The notes under the pieces were generated by a model, which made no database searches, was not told where the DNA came from, and saw nothing but the letters and a program-made list of their open reading frames with translations. A program made the translations under genes and the position numbers. Below, piece by piece: positions 8,905 through 18,689 of a DNA stretch of 64,000 nucleotides (positions are counted from its first letter, which is position 1; each line of letters opens with the position of its first letter). The DNA is taken from the NCBI GenBank assembly GCA_951812285.1, contig OX638292.1:1283008-1347007 (forward strand). The letters run 5' to 3'. Source of the DNA: an uncultured Dehalococcoidia bacterium. GTDB lineage: Bacteria; Chloroflexota; Dehalococcoidia; Lucifugimonadales; UBA1127.

Positions 8905-8934
8905 AGTATAGGGGCCGAAACACCGCAGAAGCAA
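8905..8934 (-). promoter_or_regulatory. Promoter of the flippase-like operon
   Basis: TATACT lies at 8905-8910 and TTGCTT at 8929-8934, separated by 18 bp. The predicted leader is about 58 nt and contains GGAGAG. The -10 is embedded in CCTATACTC, which recurs elsewhere in the window. Confidence 0.5.
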
Positions 8935-8939
8935 CGGGC

Positions 8940-11144
8940 CTAACCGGGGTCAACCGCTCCCATTTGCAGCAAATCGTCCGAGTAGTAGAGGTATGCGTCT
9001 TCTGAACCCAGCGGAGTCTCGAACTCGCGGAAGAGCCAGTAGCGGAATGCGCTCTGCCACGCCGACCGGTCCCCGATGCCGTTCAACACGTCGCCGGGAG
9101 TGAGGTTGCGGTAGCTCTCCGGGAACCACCACCGGTGCTTGTAGCGCATGACCTGCGTAAAGCCGGAGTCGCGGAGTCCGGGGTCCGCGAGGGACTCGTT
9201 GTTGACGTGCACGAGCACGACGCCACCGTTTTCGTTGGTCGGCTGCCGTGGGCTCTCATACGTGGGGTAACCGACGGCCTCGTAGTCGCGGAAGTACCAC
9301 GCCCACGGCCACGCGAAACCGCTGTGCGCATCGACGCTGATGGGGATGGCCTCGCCACTGCCGGTCTGCTCAGACAACCGATTCACATCCCGCAGCACGT
9401 TGACGATGTCCGGAGAGCTCATGGTGTACACCAGCATCTCCGTTGGGGTGGCGCCGTTGTGGTACGAAGCTGTCCATCCGGCTCGCACCCCGAGCGCCAG
9501 CAGCGCAACGGCCAATGCCAGCCCGGCCAACCCAAGCCCCTGCCGTGTGCCAAGCCGCATCGCAAAGTACAGCACGCCCGCTATGGCGCCGAACAGGAGC
9601 AGCAGGATGCCCCAGATTCGCAGGAAAGCCTGCAGGTCAATGACGGCCGGTGATTCGTAGAAGAGCACGCGATAGGCGAGCAGCATCGCCAGCGGGGCCA
9701 ACGGAAACGCGAGCCACACGTTCTCGCGCACAGCGAGCCGCCACGGCGTCGACGCCACCAGCCGTCCGAGGGTAAGGCCCGCCAGCAACGCAGCCGGCAA
9801 CATGACATGCACCAGCAGCCAAGGCATCTTCTCGGCCGCCAGGGTAAACAGGATGAGGTTTACGACGCCCCAGAAGATGAGGAACACGGCGAACAGCTGC
9901 GGCGACGCGAAGGCGTCCCGGTTGTGCTCCCGCATTGGCGTGTTCCACACCGCGTCGAGGGGCGCCAGCACGCCGCCGCGCACGAAGGCCCACACGGCGC
10001 CGCCGATTGCCGCGGCGGCAACGAGGAACTCGTAGTTGCTGCCTATGACGAAGTAGTAGTACCAGGGTTGGCTGCCTCGGCCCACGTCCTGCTGTGCCAG
10101 CCAGTATCCAAGGCTCTGCCATACGCCCGTGACCACGCCGAAGGGGCTGCTGAAGAAACTGGTGAAGAGCAGCAAGTAGATGAACCAGAAGATGCCCGCG
10201 CACAGCAGCCACCGGCGCCAGTCCCATGCGAGGCCCAGCGCCGCCGACACCGCGAACAGCACCGCGGTCAGCGCTGCCGCGATGTAGTTTCCACCGTCCA
10301 GGGGCATCCCGACACGTCCTGCGCTGGGGTCATCGTTCAGTAGCACGATGCTCAGCGGTCCTTGTACGACGGAGGAAGCGGCGGCCGCCATCGGCAGGCT
10401 CAGCGTGAAGAGCACCAGCAGCATGGCGGCAGGGGCGCTGATCTCCGAGATCCTCAGCCGTCCCAGCACGACGCCCTTCAGGTCGCCCAGCGAGAGAAAG
10501 GCCAGAAACGCGCCCATCGCGAAGAGGGTGATGTAGATGGTCTCCTTGGCGGAGAAGGCCAACGCCAGCAGCGCGGCAGCGATGTAGAGGAATACCGGTT
10601 GCCGGTCTCGCATGTACCGCCATACGACGATCACTAGCCCAAGCGTCAGCGCCGCCATGAGGATGTCGTTGCGGGCGAAACGACTGAAGTAGAGCAGCGT
10701 CGGAGAGAAGGCGAGCAGCACGGCCGCGCACATCGCGCCCGTGCGTCCCAGCCAGTCGCGCAGCAACCACGGCAGCGCGACGAGCCCTGTACCCACAAGA
10801 GCGTAGGTGATGCGTGCCGTCGCGTCGTTGTCGCCGAAGAGGAAGAAGACCAGGGCGTTGACGTGGTACTGCAGCGGGCCGTGCAGCAACGGGTTGTGCT
10901 CGTAGCCGCGGCCAACGGTGATGTACCAACTGTAGAGGGCGTGCAGGCTCTCGTCGTGGTGCATGGCGCGGTCGCCCAGCTCCCACACGCGCATCACCAG
11001 CGCGACGAGCACCAGCGCGACGTAGAACGCCAGCTCCCACCGGAATGTGAGCCAAGCGGGAGTCCACCGGCCCGGTGACCGAGCCGGTCTGAATGGCCCA
11101 GACCGCTGGAACGTCGAGGGATGGTAAGCAATGGGGTTACGCAT
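8940..11144 (-). CDS. Agl23-type membrane glycosyltransferase-like protein (TIGR03663 family)
   Basis: This 734-residue multi-pass protein resembles the family annotated 'flippase activity-associated protein Agl23'. It has a GT-C/PMT-like N-terminal region with an acidic first-loop motif (RAMHHDESLHALYSW, about residue 53-67). Then come LLHGPLQYHVNALVFFLFGDND, FARNDILMAAL and AFSAKETIYIT, which are diagnostic for this family and for GT39 relatives. A soluble C-terminal region of about 150 residues follows. The ATG overlaps the stop of the DUF2298 gene by 8 bp. Family and neighbours suggest transfer of sugars from a polyprenyl-linked donor at the outer face of the membrane. The biochemical activity is not established from this sequence. 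Confidence 0.85.
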   Translation of the reverse strand: MRNPIAYHPSTFQRSGPFRPARSPGRWTPAWLTFRWELAFYVALVLVALVMRVWELGDRAMHHDESLHALYSWYITVGRGYEHNPLLHGPLQYHVNALVFFLFGDNDATARITYALVGTGLVALPWLLRDWLGRTGAMCAAVLLAFSPTLLYFSRFARNDILMAALTLGLVIVVWRYMRDRQPVFLYIAAALLALAFSAKETIYITLFAMGAFLAFLSLGDLKGVVLGRLRISEISAPAAMLLVLFTLSLPMAAAASSVVQGPLSIVLLNDDPSAGRVGMPLDGGNYIAAALTAVLFAVSAALGLAWDWRRWLLCAGIFWFIYLLLFTSFFSSPFGVVTGVWQSLGYWLAQQDVGRGSQPWYYYFVIGSNYEFLVAAAAIGGAVWAFVRGGVLAPLDAVWNTPMREHNRDAFASPQLFAVFLIFWGVVNLILFTLAAEKMPWLLVHVMLPAALLAGLTLGRLVASTPWRLAVRENVWLAFPLAPLAMLLAYRVLFYESPAVIDLQAFLRIWGILLLLFGAIAGVLYFAMRLGTRQGLGLAGLALAVALLALGVRAGWTASYHNGATPTEMLVYTMSSPDIVNVLRDVNRLSEQTGSGEAIPISVDAHSGFAWPWAWYFRDYEAVGYPTYESPRQPTNENGGVVLVHVNNESLADPGLRDSGFTQVMRYKHRWWFPESYRNLTPGDVLNGIGDRSAWQSAFRYWLFREFETPLGSEDAYLYYSDDLLQMGAVDPG

Positions 11145-13464
11145 CGTCGCCCACTGCTTCGTAGACCTGCACATCGTCGTGCGAGAACGCCATCGAGAGC
11201 GCAGGGGCAAGGTGTTCGAGCGTGTCCACGCCGTACTTGTCCCGTTCGCGGGGACCCAGTACGACGTACCGCACGCCGTATCTGTCGATGACCACATCTG
11301 CCCCCGCGGCATCCGGCGCGCCGTAGAGCGCGGCTACGTCCTCGGTTCGGCCCGTCTGGGGGTCGGAGGAGCCCCGCCATTGCAGCTCGTGTCCGGGCCA
11401 GTTGAGCGGCGACGGCAGTCCCGTGAACGACGCCACGCGCCCGAAGGTCGAGTAATCGCCGCCCACGGCCTCGACGATGACCTCGCCCGCCGAGGCATTG
11501 TCGCGCAGCCACTCGATTGCCGCGTGCTCGCCCGGCGCCTGCTCCCGCAGGAAGGCGGTAGCGTCGAGGGTGTATTGGTCGCCGGATGTTGCGTTCAACG
11601 TCAGCGTCATCCCCGCCGGAAGATAGAGGGCGCCCACAGCCAAGGCGGCGAACCCAACCGCCACTGCCACACCGGCGCGGCGGAGCCAGAGGCCGCCTTG
11701 AAGGGCGCTCCGTATTCCAAAGTATAGGGTGAGTGGCGCGGCCACAGCAAGAATGGCCCAAGCCTGATAATAGAGCTTGAACACCGTGTTCATCCTGTTG
11801 TTGAAAGAGTCGACGACGTAGAAGAGTTCCGGGCCCATGACCAGCGCAACGCCCATGCCCATCGCGCCCAGCGTGAACGCGAGTCCAACGCCCTCGTCGC
11901 CCGACGGCGCGCGCAACGTTGCCGCCAGCGCGACGGCCAGGGCCACCGAGAGCGGCAGCGCAACCCACAGCCGGCCTGCGAGCTCTGCCGTCTCCCCCGC
12001 TACGAGGACCGGCCCGAGCCAGAGCACAAACGGTGCGAGGCCCAACGCAAACGCGACGAGAACGGGACGGTCCCGCACCAGCCGCGTGTCCCATCCTGCC
12101 CGGGCAGCGAGAGCTATGGCTATAACCGCCCAAGCAAAGACGCCCCATACGATGAGAAAGTGCAGCGGAGAGCTCCCGGGCGTTGTGACGGGCGCAATGC
12201 CCTTTACTTGTCCCGCAAGGGAACCGACGTAGTACGGCAAGAAGGGGACCACCGCCAAGAGGAGGAGGACGGCTGCTACGGTTGCCGCCCATAGGGCACC
12301 ACCGCTGACGCCCTCTCGCGCCGAGCGGAACGCGCAGAGCGCCGCCGCGCCTACCGCAATGGCGAAGAACACCGGCAGGTCCCACGCGTTGATGAAGCCG
12401 AGCGCGCCAAGCGACAGCCCCATTGCGGCCACGAAGGGCCAACGTCGCCGCCACCACCCACCTTCCGGCGGCGTCCTGTCGGCGAGCAGGGCGTAGCAAA
12501 ACCCCAGGAAGAGCAAAACAAAGGGTATGGACATAACGTGTGCGTGTAGGTCACCGAGGAACCAGCTGAAGAAGGGGTACTCGTGAATCGTGGGGTCCAT
12601 GCTCACGCCTGCCACGACGGTGTCGATGACGCGGCTTGACCGCCACCACCACCAGTGATCGTTCGGTAAGAAGGAGGCGCTCGCGGCGGGCGCGTCAAGG
12701 CCCTTGATGCCGACCCTTTGCCAGAAGCCCTCCGCGCCGACGCCCCAGGCCCGCAGCATCTCAAACACGCCCTCAAGGTTGCCGAGAAAGCCGAGCATCA
12801 ACACGCCCAGCAGCCCAATGCCGAAGACCGTGTGCAGTCTGGTGCCCATCCGCACGGCTACCGAGCTGACGAGGCTGAGAACGCCCATCGCAGCCATCGC
12901 CGGTAGCAGTGCCAGCGCGAGGTTGTACACGAAGCCCGAGGGTATGCCCGCCAGCACGCCGGGGAGGCCCATCGTCAGGTAGCCGAAGTAGTAGTAGCTG
13001 ATTCCGTGTCCGGAAAGCCACGGGTCCTCCGGCGGGAACACGGGCGCGATCATGGACGCGTTGAGGAAGGCGAAGTCCATCGGCTGCTCGGTGTGGCCGA
13101 TGCCGGGCATGCCAGCCCGCATCAGAGCCCACAGGATGAAGACGATAAGGAAGACGGCCTCCGTCGCCGCCAGCAACCGCCACTCGCGTCGAACGAAGTC
13201 GAGGATCTCCGGCCACATCCGCCGCGCAAGCGCCACCGCGACGACAGCAAGAGCAACCAACACCATCGCGGCGGTCGCTCGCGATCCGAGGGGAAAGTGC
13301 GCACTGCCCAGCACCCACACCGGGTAGGCGAGCATCAGCATGCCAAGCGGCTTCGCAAAGCCGAAGCCGCGGTCACGGAGCGCGGGGAAGAGTGCGTAGG
13401 CAGCGGGAAAGGCCAGGAGACCCAGCGCCTCGATGGTGAGGAGCCAGACGATGGCGTGCGTCAT
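11137..13464 (-). CDS. DUF2298 'Chlor_Arch_YYY' membrane protein, putative glycosyltransferase
   Basis: This 775-residue polytopic protein carries the SGHGISYYYFGYLTMG segment (YYY at 157-159) that names the DUF2298/Chlor_Arch_YYY family of Chloroflexota and Archaea. GHTEQPMDFAFLNA at 123-136 resembles the acidic catalytic loop of GT-C enzymes, and HEYPFFSWFLGDLHAHV is another conserved block. More than ten hydrophobic helices precede a soluble tail. Its ATG touches the ftsY stop (TGATG) and its stop overlaps the Agl23 start, so ftsY, this gene and Agl23 form one tightly coupled transcript. The family usually pairs with Agl23-like proteins; a joint role in surface glycosylation is inferred, not shown. 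Confidence 0.88.
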   Translation of the reverse strand: MTHAIVWLLTIEALGLLAFPAAYALFPALRDRGFGFAKPLGMLMLAYPVWVLGSAHFPLGSRATAAMVLVALAVVAVALARRMWPEILDFVRREWRLLAATEAVFLIVFILWALMRAGMPGIGHTEQPMDFAFLNASMIAPVFPPEDPWLSGHGISYYYFGYLTMGLPGVLAGIPSGFVYNLALALLPAMAAMGVLSLVSSVAVRMGTRLHTVFGIGLLGVLMLGFLGNLEGVFEMLRAWGVGAEGFWQRVGIKGLDAPAASASFLPNDHWWWWRSSRVIDTVVAGVSMDPTIHEYPFFSWFLGDLHAHVMSIPFVLLFLGFCYALLADRTPPEGGWWRRRWPFVAAMGLSLGALGFINAWDLPVFFAIAVGAAALCAFRSAREGVSGGALWAATVAAVLLLLAVVPFLPYYVGSLAGQVKGIAPVTTPGSSPLHFLIVWGVFAWAVIAIALAARAGWDTRLVRDRPVLVAFALGLAPFVLWLGPVLVAGETAELAGRLWVALPLSVALAVALAATLRAPSGDEGVGLAFTLGAMGMGVALVMGPELFYVVDSFNNRMNTVFKLYYQAWAILAVAAPLTLYFGIRSALQGGLWLRRAGVAVAVGFAALAVGALYLPAGMTLTLNATSGDQYTLDATAFLREQAPGEHAAIEWLRDNASAGEVIVEAVGGDYSTFGRVASFTGLPSPLNWPGHELQWRGSSDPQTGRTEDVAALYGAPDAAGADVVIDRYGVRYVVLGPRERDKYGVDTLEHLAPALSMAFSHDDVQVYEAVGDDA

Positions 13465-14402
13465 CAGCGGCTGGTACTGAACAGGGCGTCCACGTACTCT
13501 TCCGGCGCAAAGGGAGAGAGGTCGCCCATGCCTTCACCGGTGCCAACAAAACGTACGGGTAGCCCCAATTCTCGTGCAATGGCCAGCACCACGCCGCCCT
13601 TTGCGGTGCCGTCAAGTTTGGTCAGCACAATGCCCGTGCAGCCCACGGCCTGCGTGAATTCCTTGGCCTGGACCAGGCCGTTCTGACCCGTGGTGGCGTC
13701 CAGCACCAACAACACCTCGTGGGGCGCCGCGTCGTCCACCCGGCCGAGGACACGGCCGATTTTCTTCATCTCTTCCATCAGGTTGCTCTTGGTGTGCAGC
13801 CGCCCCGCGGTGTCGACGATGAGCACGTCGGCGCCGCGGGCGAGGGCCGCCTCCATGGCGTCGAAGGCGACAGCCGCCGGGTCACCGCCCTGCTTGTGGG
13901 CGATGACGTCGGCGCCGGCCCGTTCTCCCCAGTGCTGGAGTTGCTCGATGGCGGCGGCCCGAAACGTGTCGGCGGCGGCGAGGATAACGCGCTTGCCCTC
14001 GGCATTGAAGAGCGCGGCCAGTTTGGCGATGCTCGTCGTCTTGCCGGCGCCATTCACACCGACCACCAACACGACGAGCGGCTTGTGCGTCGACGCGCCG
14101 TTGCTCACGTCCTCAACTGCGTTCAGCACATCGAGAATATCCGCCTTCAGCGCCTCGAAGACCTCGTCGGCCGAACGGGCGCCTCGAGCACGGTCTCGTG
14201 CGCGGTCCAGCAACTCCATCGCGAGGCCCACGCCCACGTCCGCCTCGATCAGCAGTTCCTCCGCCTCGTCCCAGACGTCCTCGCCAGCGCCGCCGCGCAC
14301 TATAAGGTCCTTGAGTCGGCCAAAGAAAGTGGCGCGGCTGCGCTCAAGCCCGCGCTCCGCCTCTTCCTTGCCCCCCTTGCGATTCAGAAAGCCAAACGGC
14401 AT
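13464..14402 (-). CDS. ftsY: Signal recognition particle receptor FtsY
   Basis: FtsY is the membrane-associated SRP receptor GTPase that docks ribosome-nascent chain-SRP complexes at the translocon. This 312-residue copy has the N-domain helical bundle, then G1 GVNGAGKTT (115-123), [16 protein letters not shown] and [10 protein letters not shown], and ends with the GMGDLSPF segment shared by SRP GTPases. The acidic A domain found in E. coli is almost absent (about 20 residues), as in many bacteria. It leads the DUF2298-Agl23 transcript with a one-base overlap, so targeting machinery and large polytopic membrane proteins would be made together. Confidence 0.97.
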   Translation of the reverse strand: MPFGFLNRKGGKEEAERGLERSRATFFGRLKDLIVRGGAGEDVWDEAEELLIEADVGVGLAMELLDRARDRARGARSADEVFEALKADILDVLNAVEDVSNGASTHKPLVVLVVGVNGAGKTTSIAKLAALFNAEGKRVILAAADTFRAAAIEQLQHWGERAGADVIAHKQGGDPAAVAFDAMEAALARGADVLIVDTAGRLHTKSNLMEEMKKIGRVLGRVDDAAPHEVLLVLDATTGQNGLVQAKEFTQAVGCTGIVLTKLDGTAKGGVVLAIARELGLPVRFVGTGEGMGDLSPFAPEEYVDALFSTSR

Positions 14403-14430
14403 AGCCTGCTTTGCTCCCGTCTGTGCGGCG

Positions 14431-15651
14431 CTAGCCGAATATACGAGGAATGCCCTCGCCTATACCGAAAGACAGCGCCGCGGCAACCGAGCCAATAACC
14501 ATGATTTCTACTCCCTGGATCCACGGCGATTTCTTTACCAGCCGCCCCTTCCACATGCCTAGGGCATACAACCCGGCCAGCGTCACGGCGATGGAAACCG
14601 GTAGGGCTGCAGAGACGTCCAAGAAGAAGTAGGGCATGATGGGGACGAATGCCGCCACAACAAAGGCCCCACCCATGGTCAGAGCGTCCTTGTACGGGTT
14701 GGATGTGATCTCCGGGCTGATGCCCAGCTCCTTTTCAAGCAACGTACGCAGCCACAGATCTTTGTCCTCGGACACCTTGTCGGCCAGGCCGCGAGCCTCT
14801 CGCAAACTCAACCCTTCACGCTGGTAGAGCGACACGAGCTCGGCCAGCTCCTCTGCCGGATGCTCTTCCAGCTCCCGCGCCTCCTTCTCGATCTCGGCCC
14901 TCTGCAGGTCCACCTCCGCACGTGAGCCGAGGAAGGCGCCGGTAGCCATCGAGATCATACCAGCCAGTGCACCGGCCAGCCCGGCTACCAGCACGAATGA
15001 CTCGTTTTCGGCGGTGACCGCGGCCGCGACCGCGGTCACGAGCGCAAGCGTGCTGACGAGCCCGTCCTGCGCGCCGAAGACGACTTCTCGTACGCGCGCC
15101 GACGCGGCAATGCGCCACCGTTCTGTGTCGACTTCCTCCGTGCTGGCCCACGACCGCCTGTTGACGAATGGCTCCACTGGATTCGACCTCGTCGCTGCCT
15201 CGGCCTGTTGAACCTGCGCCAGCGTCGGCTGCGAAAGTGTTTGCTCGGAGAGCTTTTGCTCCAACTGCTGCAACGCGGTTTCGAACATGTTCAGGTGGTG
15301 CTGCTCGCGGTCCATCGCCATGCGGAACGTGTCGGCCGCGTCGCGGCGCCCTTCATCGAGGGCTGCTTGAATCATCTGCGGATACACCCGCGCCGCCTCT
15401 TCAGCCTCGCCAGCGATGACGCTGCGAAGGTTCTCCACCGACGACTTGACGTCGCCGGCCACGCGAAGGTGGTTGATGCCGTGGATATTCTCCGCCCCCG
15501 CGACCTCCTGGAAAATCTGCGCAATCTCTGGGTGGCCCTCGATGAGGGCCTGTTGTGCGAAGGCCTGGTACTTCACGTTGGCAACGGACTCCGTGACAAT
15601 CGCGTTCCAGAGATTTCTATCTGTCCTTGAGAGTGAACTTCCGGTTGTCAT
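14431..15651 (-). CDS. Ferritin-like/VIT1 fusion (erythrin-vacuolar iron transporter, MbfA-like)
   Basis: The 406-residue protein joins an N-terminal rubrerythrin/ferritin-like diiron domain (residues about 5-150) to a C-terminal VIT1/CCC1 membrane domain. The diiron ligands are visible in ENIH (within [13 protein letters not shown]) and EQHH (within [10 protein letters not shown]). [21 protein letters not shown] and [17 protein letters not shown] are diagnostic for the transporter part, with about five helices. The family exports or sequesters Fe(II)/Mn(II) and protects against peroxide-driven iron damage. The ATG at 15651 follows a G-rich ribosome site; a longer frame to 15786 adds a non-homologous leader. 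It lies 28 bp upstream of ftsY but may be transcribed independently. Confidence 0.9.
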   Translation of the reverse strand: MTTGSSLSRTDRNLWNAIVTESVANVKYQAFAQQALIEGHPEIAQIFQEVAGAENIHGINHLRVAGDVKSSVENLRSVIAGEAEEAARVYPQMIQAALDEGRRDAADTFRMAMDREQHHLNMFETALQQLEQKLSEQTLSQPTLAQVQQAEAATRSNPVEPFVNRRSWASTEEVDTERWRIAASARVREVVFGAQDGLVSTLALVTAVAAAVTAENESFVLVAGLAGALAGMISMATGAFLGSRAEVDLQRAEIEKEARELEEHPAEELAELVSLYQREGLSLREARGLADKVSEDKDLWLRTLLEKELGISPEITSNPYKDALTMGGAFVVAAFVPIMPYFFLDVSAALPVSIAVTLAGLYALGMWKGRLVKKSPWIQGVEIMVIGSVAAALSFGIGEGIPRIFG

Positions 15652-15906
15652 ATCTGACCCCCCTTGCCCCATAGTGGGGCCGGGTCTCTTGTTGCTCGCC
15701 CGAGCCCTCGATTGGCGCCCGGCCGTTGCCGGTCCATGCAAACACGATACCGAACGACTCTGCCCTAGTCCACACAGCGGGCACAAAGTGAGGCCTGACT
15801 AGGCAGTCTCTTGAGTGGCAGTTTAGGCAGAGCGAAAACCGCTAAACATAAGCAGGCAGTGTGTGGACGCATTGCAACTGAACGTGCAGACGGAGGGGCT
15901 CAACGG

Positions 15907-16734
15907 CTACTTGTCCGCCACCTCGATGAGGATCCTGCAGTGGTCGCTTGGGCCCCACTCGTCCACGCCATTGAGGGCGCGTACGGTAGTTGAATCAACC
16001 ATACCCACCGAAGCGAACACATAGTCAAGCTGGCCGCTAGCCTCGGCAGGGGAGGAACCGATGTTGTAGTAGGTGGGGACGTTCAAGCTAACTTGAGGAA
16101 GCCAGTCCGGCCAGGGGTCAGCTTGTCGGCCATTTGGGAATTGAGGGCCAACCAATGGCAGTCCGATTGCAGCCATCCGGCTAAACACCGTATCGTTGCG
16201 CTGCTTCCAGTATTCGTTGTTGCCATAACCGTACGACAGGGTGAGATCGCCCGCAGCTACTATTCGGTGGCCATGCTGTTTCCCAATCAACAAGGACAGG
16301 TCGGAGATAACCCGGTGAGCGGATGCATCGAGAATATTCCAGGCCATTTTGCCTGTTGAACGATGAGGTTTCTCATAAGCGGCGCAGATTGAGACGGCGA
16401 CAATGGGCTCGCCACCATTTGGAGTGACGATGGCGGCAGAAATGCAGTCCGCATGGCTGACAGCGAAGTCGCCGGGCTGGGCCTCGGCAAGCGGCACTGG
16501 TTTCAGCCATTCCACTTGGACCCGGTCAGACAACCTGACGATGGCTGTCCGGTATATTCTGTGGCCTCGGTGGTCGTGAAAGGGCTCAGGATCCACCTCC
16601 AGCGCTTCAGCCACGTCCTCCGGGGGCGCTGATACTTCTTGAAGCAGGGCGATGTCGACGCTGCCGCGCTGCTCGGCCAGGAAACGCCAACTGGCCTGCT
16701 TGTGCTGCATGTTCCAATTGACGATTGTGGTCAC
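15907..16734 (-). CDS. Endonuclease/exonuclease/phosphatase-family protein
   Basis: This 275-residue protein has the order of the EEP metal-dependent phosphodiesterase fold: NWNM at the start, LLQEVS (metal-binding Glu), AAGDLTLSYG, QLDYVFAS and the C-terminal PSDHCRI with the catalytic His. Members cleave phosphodiester bonds in DNA, RNA, phospholipids or small molecules. No signal peptide is seen, so it is probably cytoplasmic. It starts with GTG, with GGAG 7 nt upstream. It stands alone between the ferritin-VIT1 gene and the cupin gene. Substrate is unknown; a role in nucleic-acid metabolism or defence is equally possible. Confidence 0.85.
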   Translation of the reverse strand: MTTIVNWNMQHKQASWRFLAEQRGSVDIALLQEVSAPPEDVAEALEVDPEPFHDHRGHRIYRTAIVRLSDRVQVEWLKPVPLAEAQPGDFAVSHADCISAAIVTPNGGEPIVAVSICAAYEKPHRSTGKMAWNILDASAHRVISDLSLLIGKQHGHRIVAAGDLTLSYGYGNNEYWKQRNDTVFSRMAAIGLPLVGPQFPNGRQADPWPDWLPQVSLNVPTYYNIGSSPAEASGQLDYVFASVGMVDSTTVRALNGVDEWGPSDHCRILIEVADK

Positions 16735-16897
16735 TACGCGCTCCGAGTATTGGCTACAGCCCGGCTAGAGGGTGACAAACGCAGGCACGGCCCACTCACC
16801 TCAGCATCCCGTCTCTCGCCGGAATAAACCATATGCGTAGCTATTCATTGTCGGGACAGTAAGCGACGCCCTTTGCTTTGAGTCCCCCGCGCCCCGC

Positions 16898-17260
16898 CTA
16901 CTCCTCGTGCTGCGTCGTGACGCTGTCCTTGCGCGTGACGGTGATGTGCGCGAAGTCGTGCTCGCCGTCCGCGCCGTGCCAGTGCTTCTCGCCGCCGGGG
17001 GAGAAGATCACGTCGCCGGGCTCGATCTCCACCTGCTCGCCCTCCGTCGCGAAGACGCCCTGGCCATGCGTGACGATGAGCAGTTGGTCGCTGGTGTGCG
17101 TGTGGAACTTGTTGCGCACGCCATGCCCGAAGCCAACGACCGACGCGTTGAAGTCAGTGCTGTCGGGCGCGAGGGGCTGGCGGTAGACGTCGTCACTCGT
17201 GAAGAGCGCGGACGCCGCGGACTCCTTCGGGACCTCGCTGATCTTGGACTTCTTCATCAT
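16898..17260 (-). CDS. Small cupin-domain protein
   Basis: This 120-residue single-domain cupin carries motif 1 as HTHTSDQLLIVTHGQG, with the usual glutamate replaced by glutamine, and motif 2 as PGDVIFSPGGEKHWHGA. Two or three histidines could bind a metal. Small cupins of this type act as isomerases, dioxygenases or ligand sensors. The first of two ATGs follows GGGAGG. It lies 51 bp after an SDR gene in the same direction, suggesting a small catabolic operon (PNPOx-like, SDR, cupin). Function cannot be assigned beyond the fold. Confidence 0.82.
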   Translation of the reverse strand: MMKKSKISEVPKESAASALFTSDDVYRQPLAPDSTDFNASVVGFGHGVRNKFHTHTSDQLLIVTHGQGVFATEGEQVEIEPGDVIFSPGGEKHWHGADGEHDFAHITVTRKDSVTTQHEE

Positions 17261-17311
17261 GTCCTCCCTGTGTTCCTGATTGCGCGGCCAGTTCCTGAAT
17301 CGAGGAGCAGC

Positions 17312-18058
17312 CTACCGCATCAGCCCGCCGCCGTCGCAGACGATGCTCTGGCCGCTGATCATCGCGGCGTCGTCACTCGCCATGAACGCGATGAGCGCCG
17401 CGAGGTGCTCCGGGTAGACGCGCTCCTTGATCGCCTGGTTCTGCATCGTGCGGTTGAACGCTTCCTCGTCCGAGTGCGCCATCGTGCCAGGCGTGGCGAC
17501 CTGCCCCGGCATGACCGCGTTCACTGTGATGCCGTCGGCGCCGGCTTCCTTGCACAGCGTCCACGTCAGCCCTTGGATGGCGCCCTTGCTGGCGGTGTAC
17601 GGAAACTGCCCCGGCGCGCCAGCGAATGTGGTGCGCGACGCTACGTTGATGATGCGCCCGTTGCCGCTCTCCTTGATGAACGGGTACGCGGCGCGGGTGG
17701 TGTGCACGTAGCCCATGTAGTTCACGTGCATGAACAGTTCGACGTCCTCCGTCTTCCAGTCCATGAAGTGAACACGAGGCGACAGAAGCCCTGCGTTGTT
17801 CACGAGGATGTTGATGCCTCCGAATCGCTCGGCGACTTGCTTCATCACGTTCGCAAGCTGCTCCTCGCTGGTCGTGTCGCATACCCACGCCTGCGCCTCG
17901 CTGCCCGCAGCAGCGATGGCCGCCACCGCTTCGTCGCAGTCCTTGATGTCGAGCGCCGCGACCTTGACGCCCTCCTCGCCCAGCCGGACCGCGGCTGCGG
18001 CGCCCATGCCTCCGTGCGCGCCCGTAACCACAGCCACTCGCCCCTGAAGACCTCTCAT
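17312..18058 (-). CDS. SDR-family NAD(P)-dependent oxidoreductase
   Basis: This 248-residue classical short-chain dehydrogenase/reductase has the cofactor motif TGAHGGMG (12-19), NNAG, a catalytic serine in NVASRTTFAG, and YTASK with the catalytic Tyr and Lys. DIK after the second strand suggests an NAD preference (Asp at the end of beta-2). Typical reactions are alcohol/ketone interconversion on small hydroxylated compounds. AAGGAG sits 9 nt before the ATG. It is followed after 51 bp by the cupin gene and preceded after 24 bp by an FMN-barrel protein. The substrate is not identifiable. Confidence 0.93.
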   Translation of the reverse strand: MRGLQGRVAVVTGAHGGMGAAAAVRLGEEGVKVAALDIKDCDEAVAAIAAAGSEAQAWVCDTTSEEQLANVMKQVAERFGGINILVNNAGLLSPRVHFMDWKTEDVELFMHVNYMGYVHTTRAAYPFIKESGNGRIINVASRTTFAGAPGQFPYTASKGAIQGLTWTLCKEAGADGITVNAVMPGQVATPGTMAHSDEEAFNRTMQNQAIKERVYPEHLAALIAFMASDDAAMISGQSIVCDGGGLMR

Positions 18059-18082
18059 GCGTGTAACTCCTTCTGGTTTGGT

Positions 18083-18616
18083 CTAGCTAGTCCTCGCCGT
18101 CGCTTTCCTTGGCGGCTTGTACGCTGTTCCTCGTTGTTCCGGCGTGCGTTCGGCCATGTACTCCAGCATCGGCACGCCGTACCCGCAGCTCGTTACGGTG
18201 CTGTCTACGGCCACCTCAATGACTTGCCGCTTGCGCACGCCGATCGACTCGTCCGCGCTGTGTTCCAAAAGCATCGCGGCGAGCGCCGACTCCTCGAGAG
18301 GCGTGACCGTCGCATTGCCGAACAACCTGACGACGGCGGCATTCTCCTGCTCGAACGAGCACACCATCACCGTCATTGGCCCGCCCGCGTTGGCGTGCCG
18401 CGCCGTCTCGTTGCCGCTGCCCCCAAAGTCGAGGTACGCGACGTGGTTGGGTCCGAGCACGTGCAGCGGGACGCCGCCCTTGGGCGACAGGTTGACCGGC
18501 CCGACCCCCTCCGGCCCCTCGCCGAGCGACGGGTCTGCGCTCGCCACGAAGAAGAGGTGCGCGTTCCGGATCAGATCAGCTTGCTCATCGGTAATCGCGC
18601 GGAAATACGTCGCCAT
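18083..18616 (-). CDS. Pyridoxamine 5'-phosphate oxidase-family protein (FMN split barrel)
   Basis: This 177-residue protein matches the split-barrel flavin-binding family seen in PNPOx-like proteins, with an N-terminal YFRAITDEQADLIRNAHLFFVASADP and a core containing PKGGVPLHVLGPNHVAYLDFGGSGNETARH. Members bind FMN, F420 or heme and catalyse varied redox reactions; few are true PNP oxidases. The start at 18616 is fixed by AGGAGG 6 nt upstream, which removes a 33-residue unlikely leader. It is the first gene of a probable three-gene operon with the SDR and cupin genes, and follows the ABC permease by 73 bp. Confidence 0.8.
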   Translation of the reverse strand: MATYFRAITDEQADLIRNAHLFFVASADPSLGEGPEGVGPVNLSPKGGVPLHVLGPNHVAYLDFGGSGNETARHANAGGPMTVMVCSFEQENAAVVRLFGNATVTPLEESALAAMLLEHSADESIGVRKRQVIEVAVDSTVTSCGYGVPMLEYMAERTPEQRGTAYKPPRKATARTS

Positions 18617-18689
18617 TGGACGCCTCCTGGCCTGTTCGACCGGGCCACATGATAGCAACGGGTAACTGGAGCGTCCACAGCACGCAAGG

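Noticed and set aside
16907..18652. 581-codon plus-strand frame over the cupin/SDR/FMN genes
   Set aside because: It is antisense to three genes with clear family motifs and has no recognisable domain.
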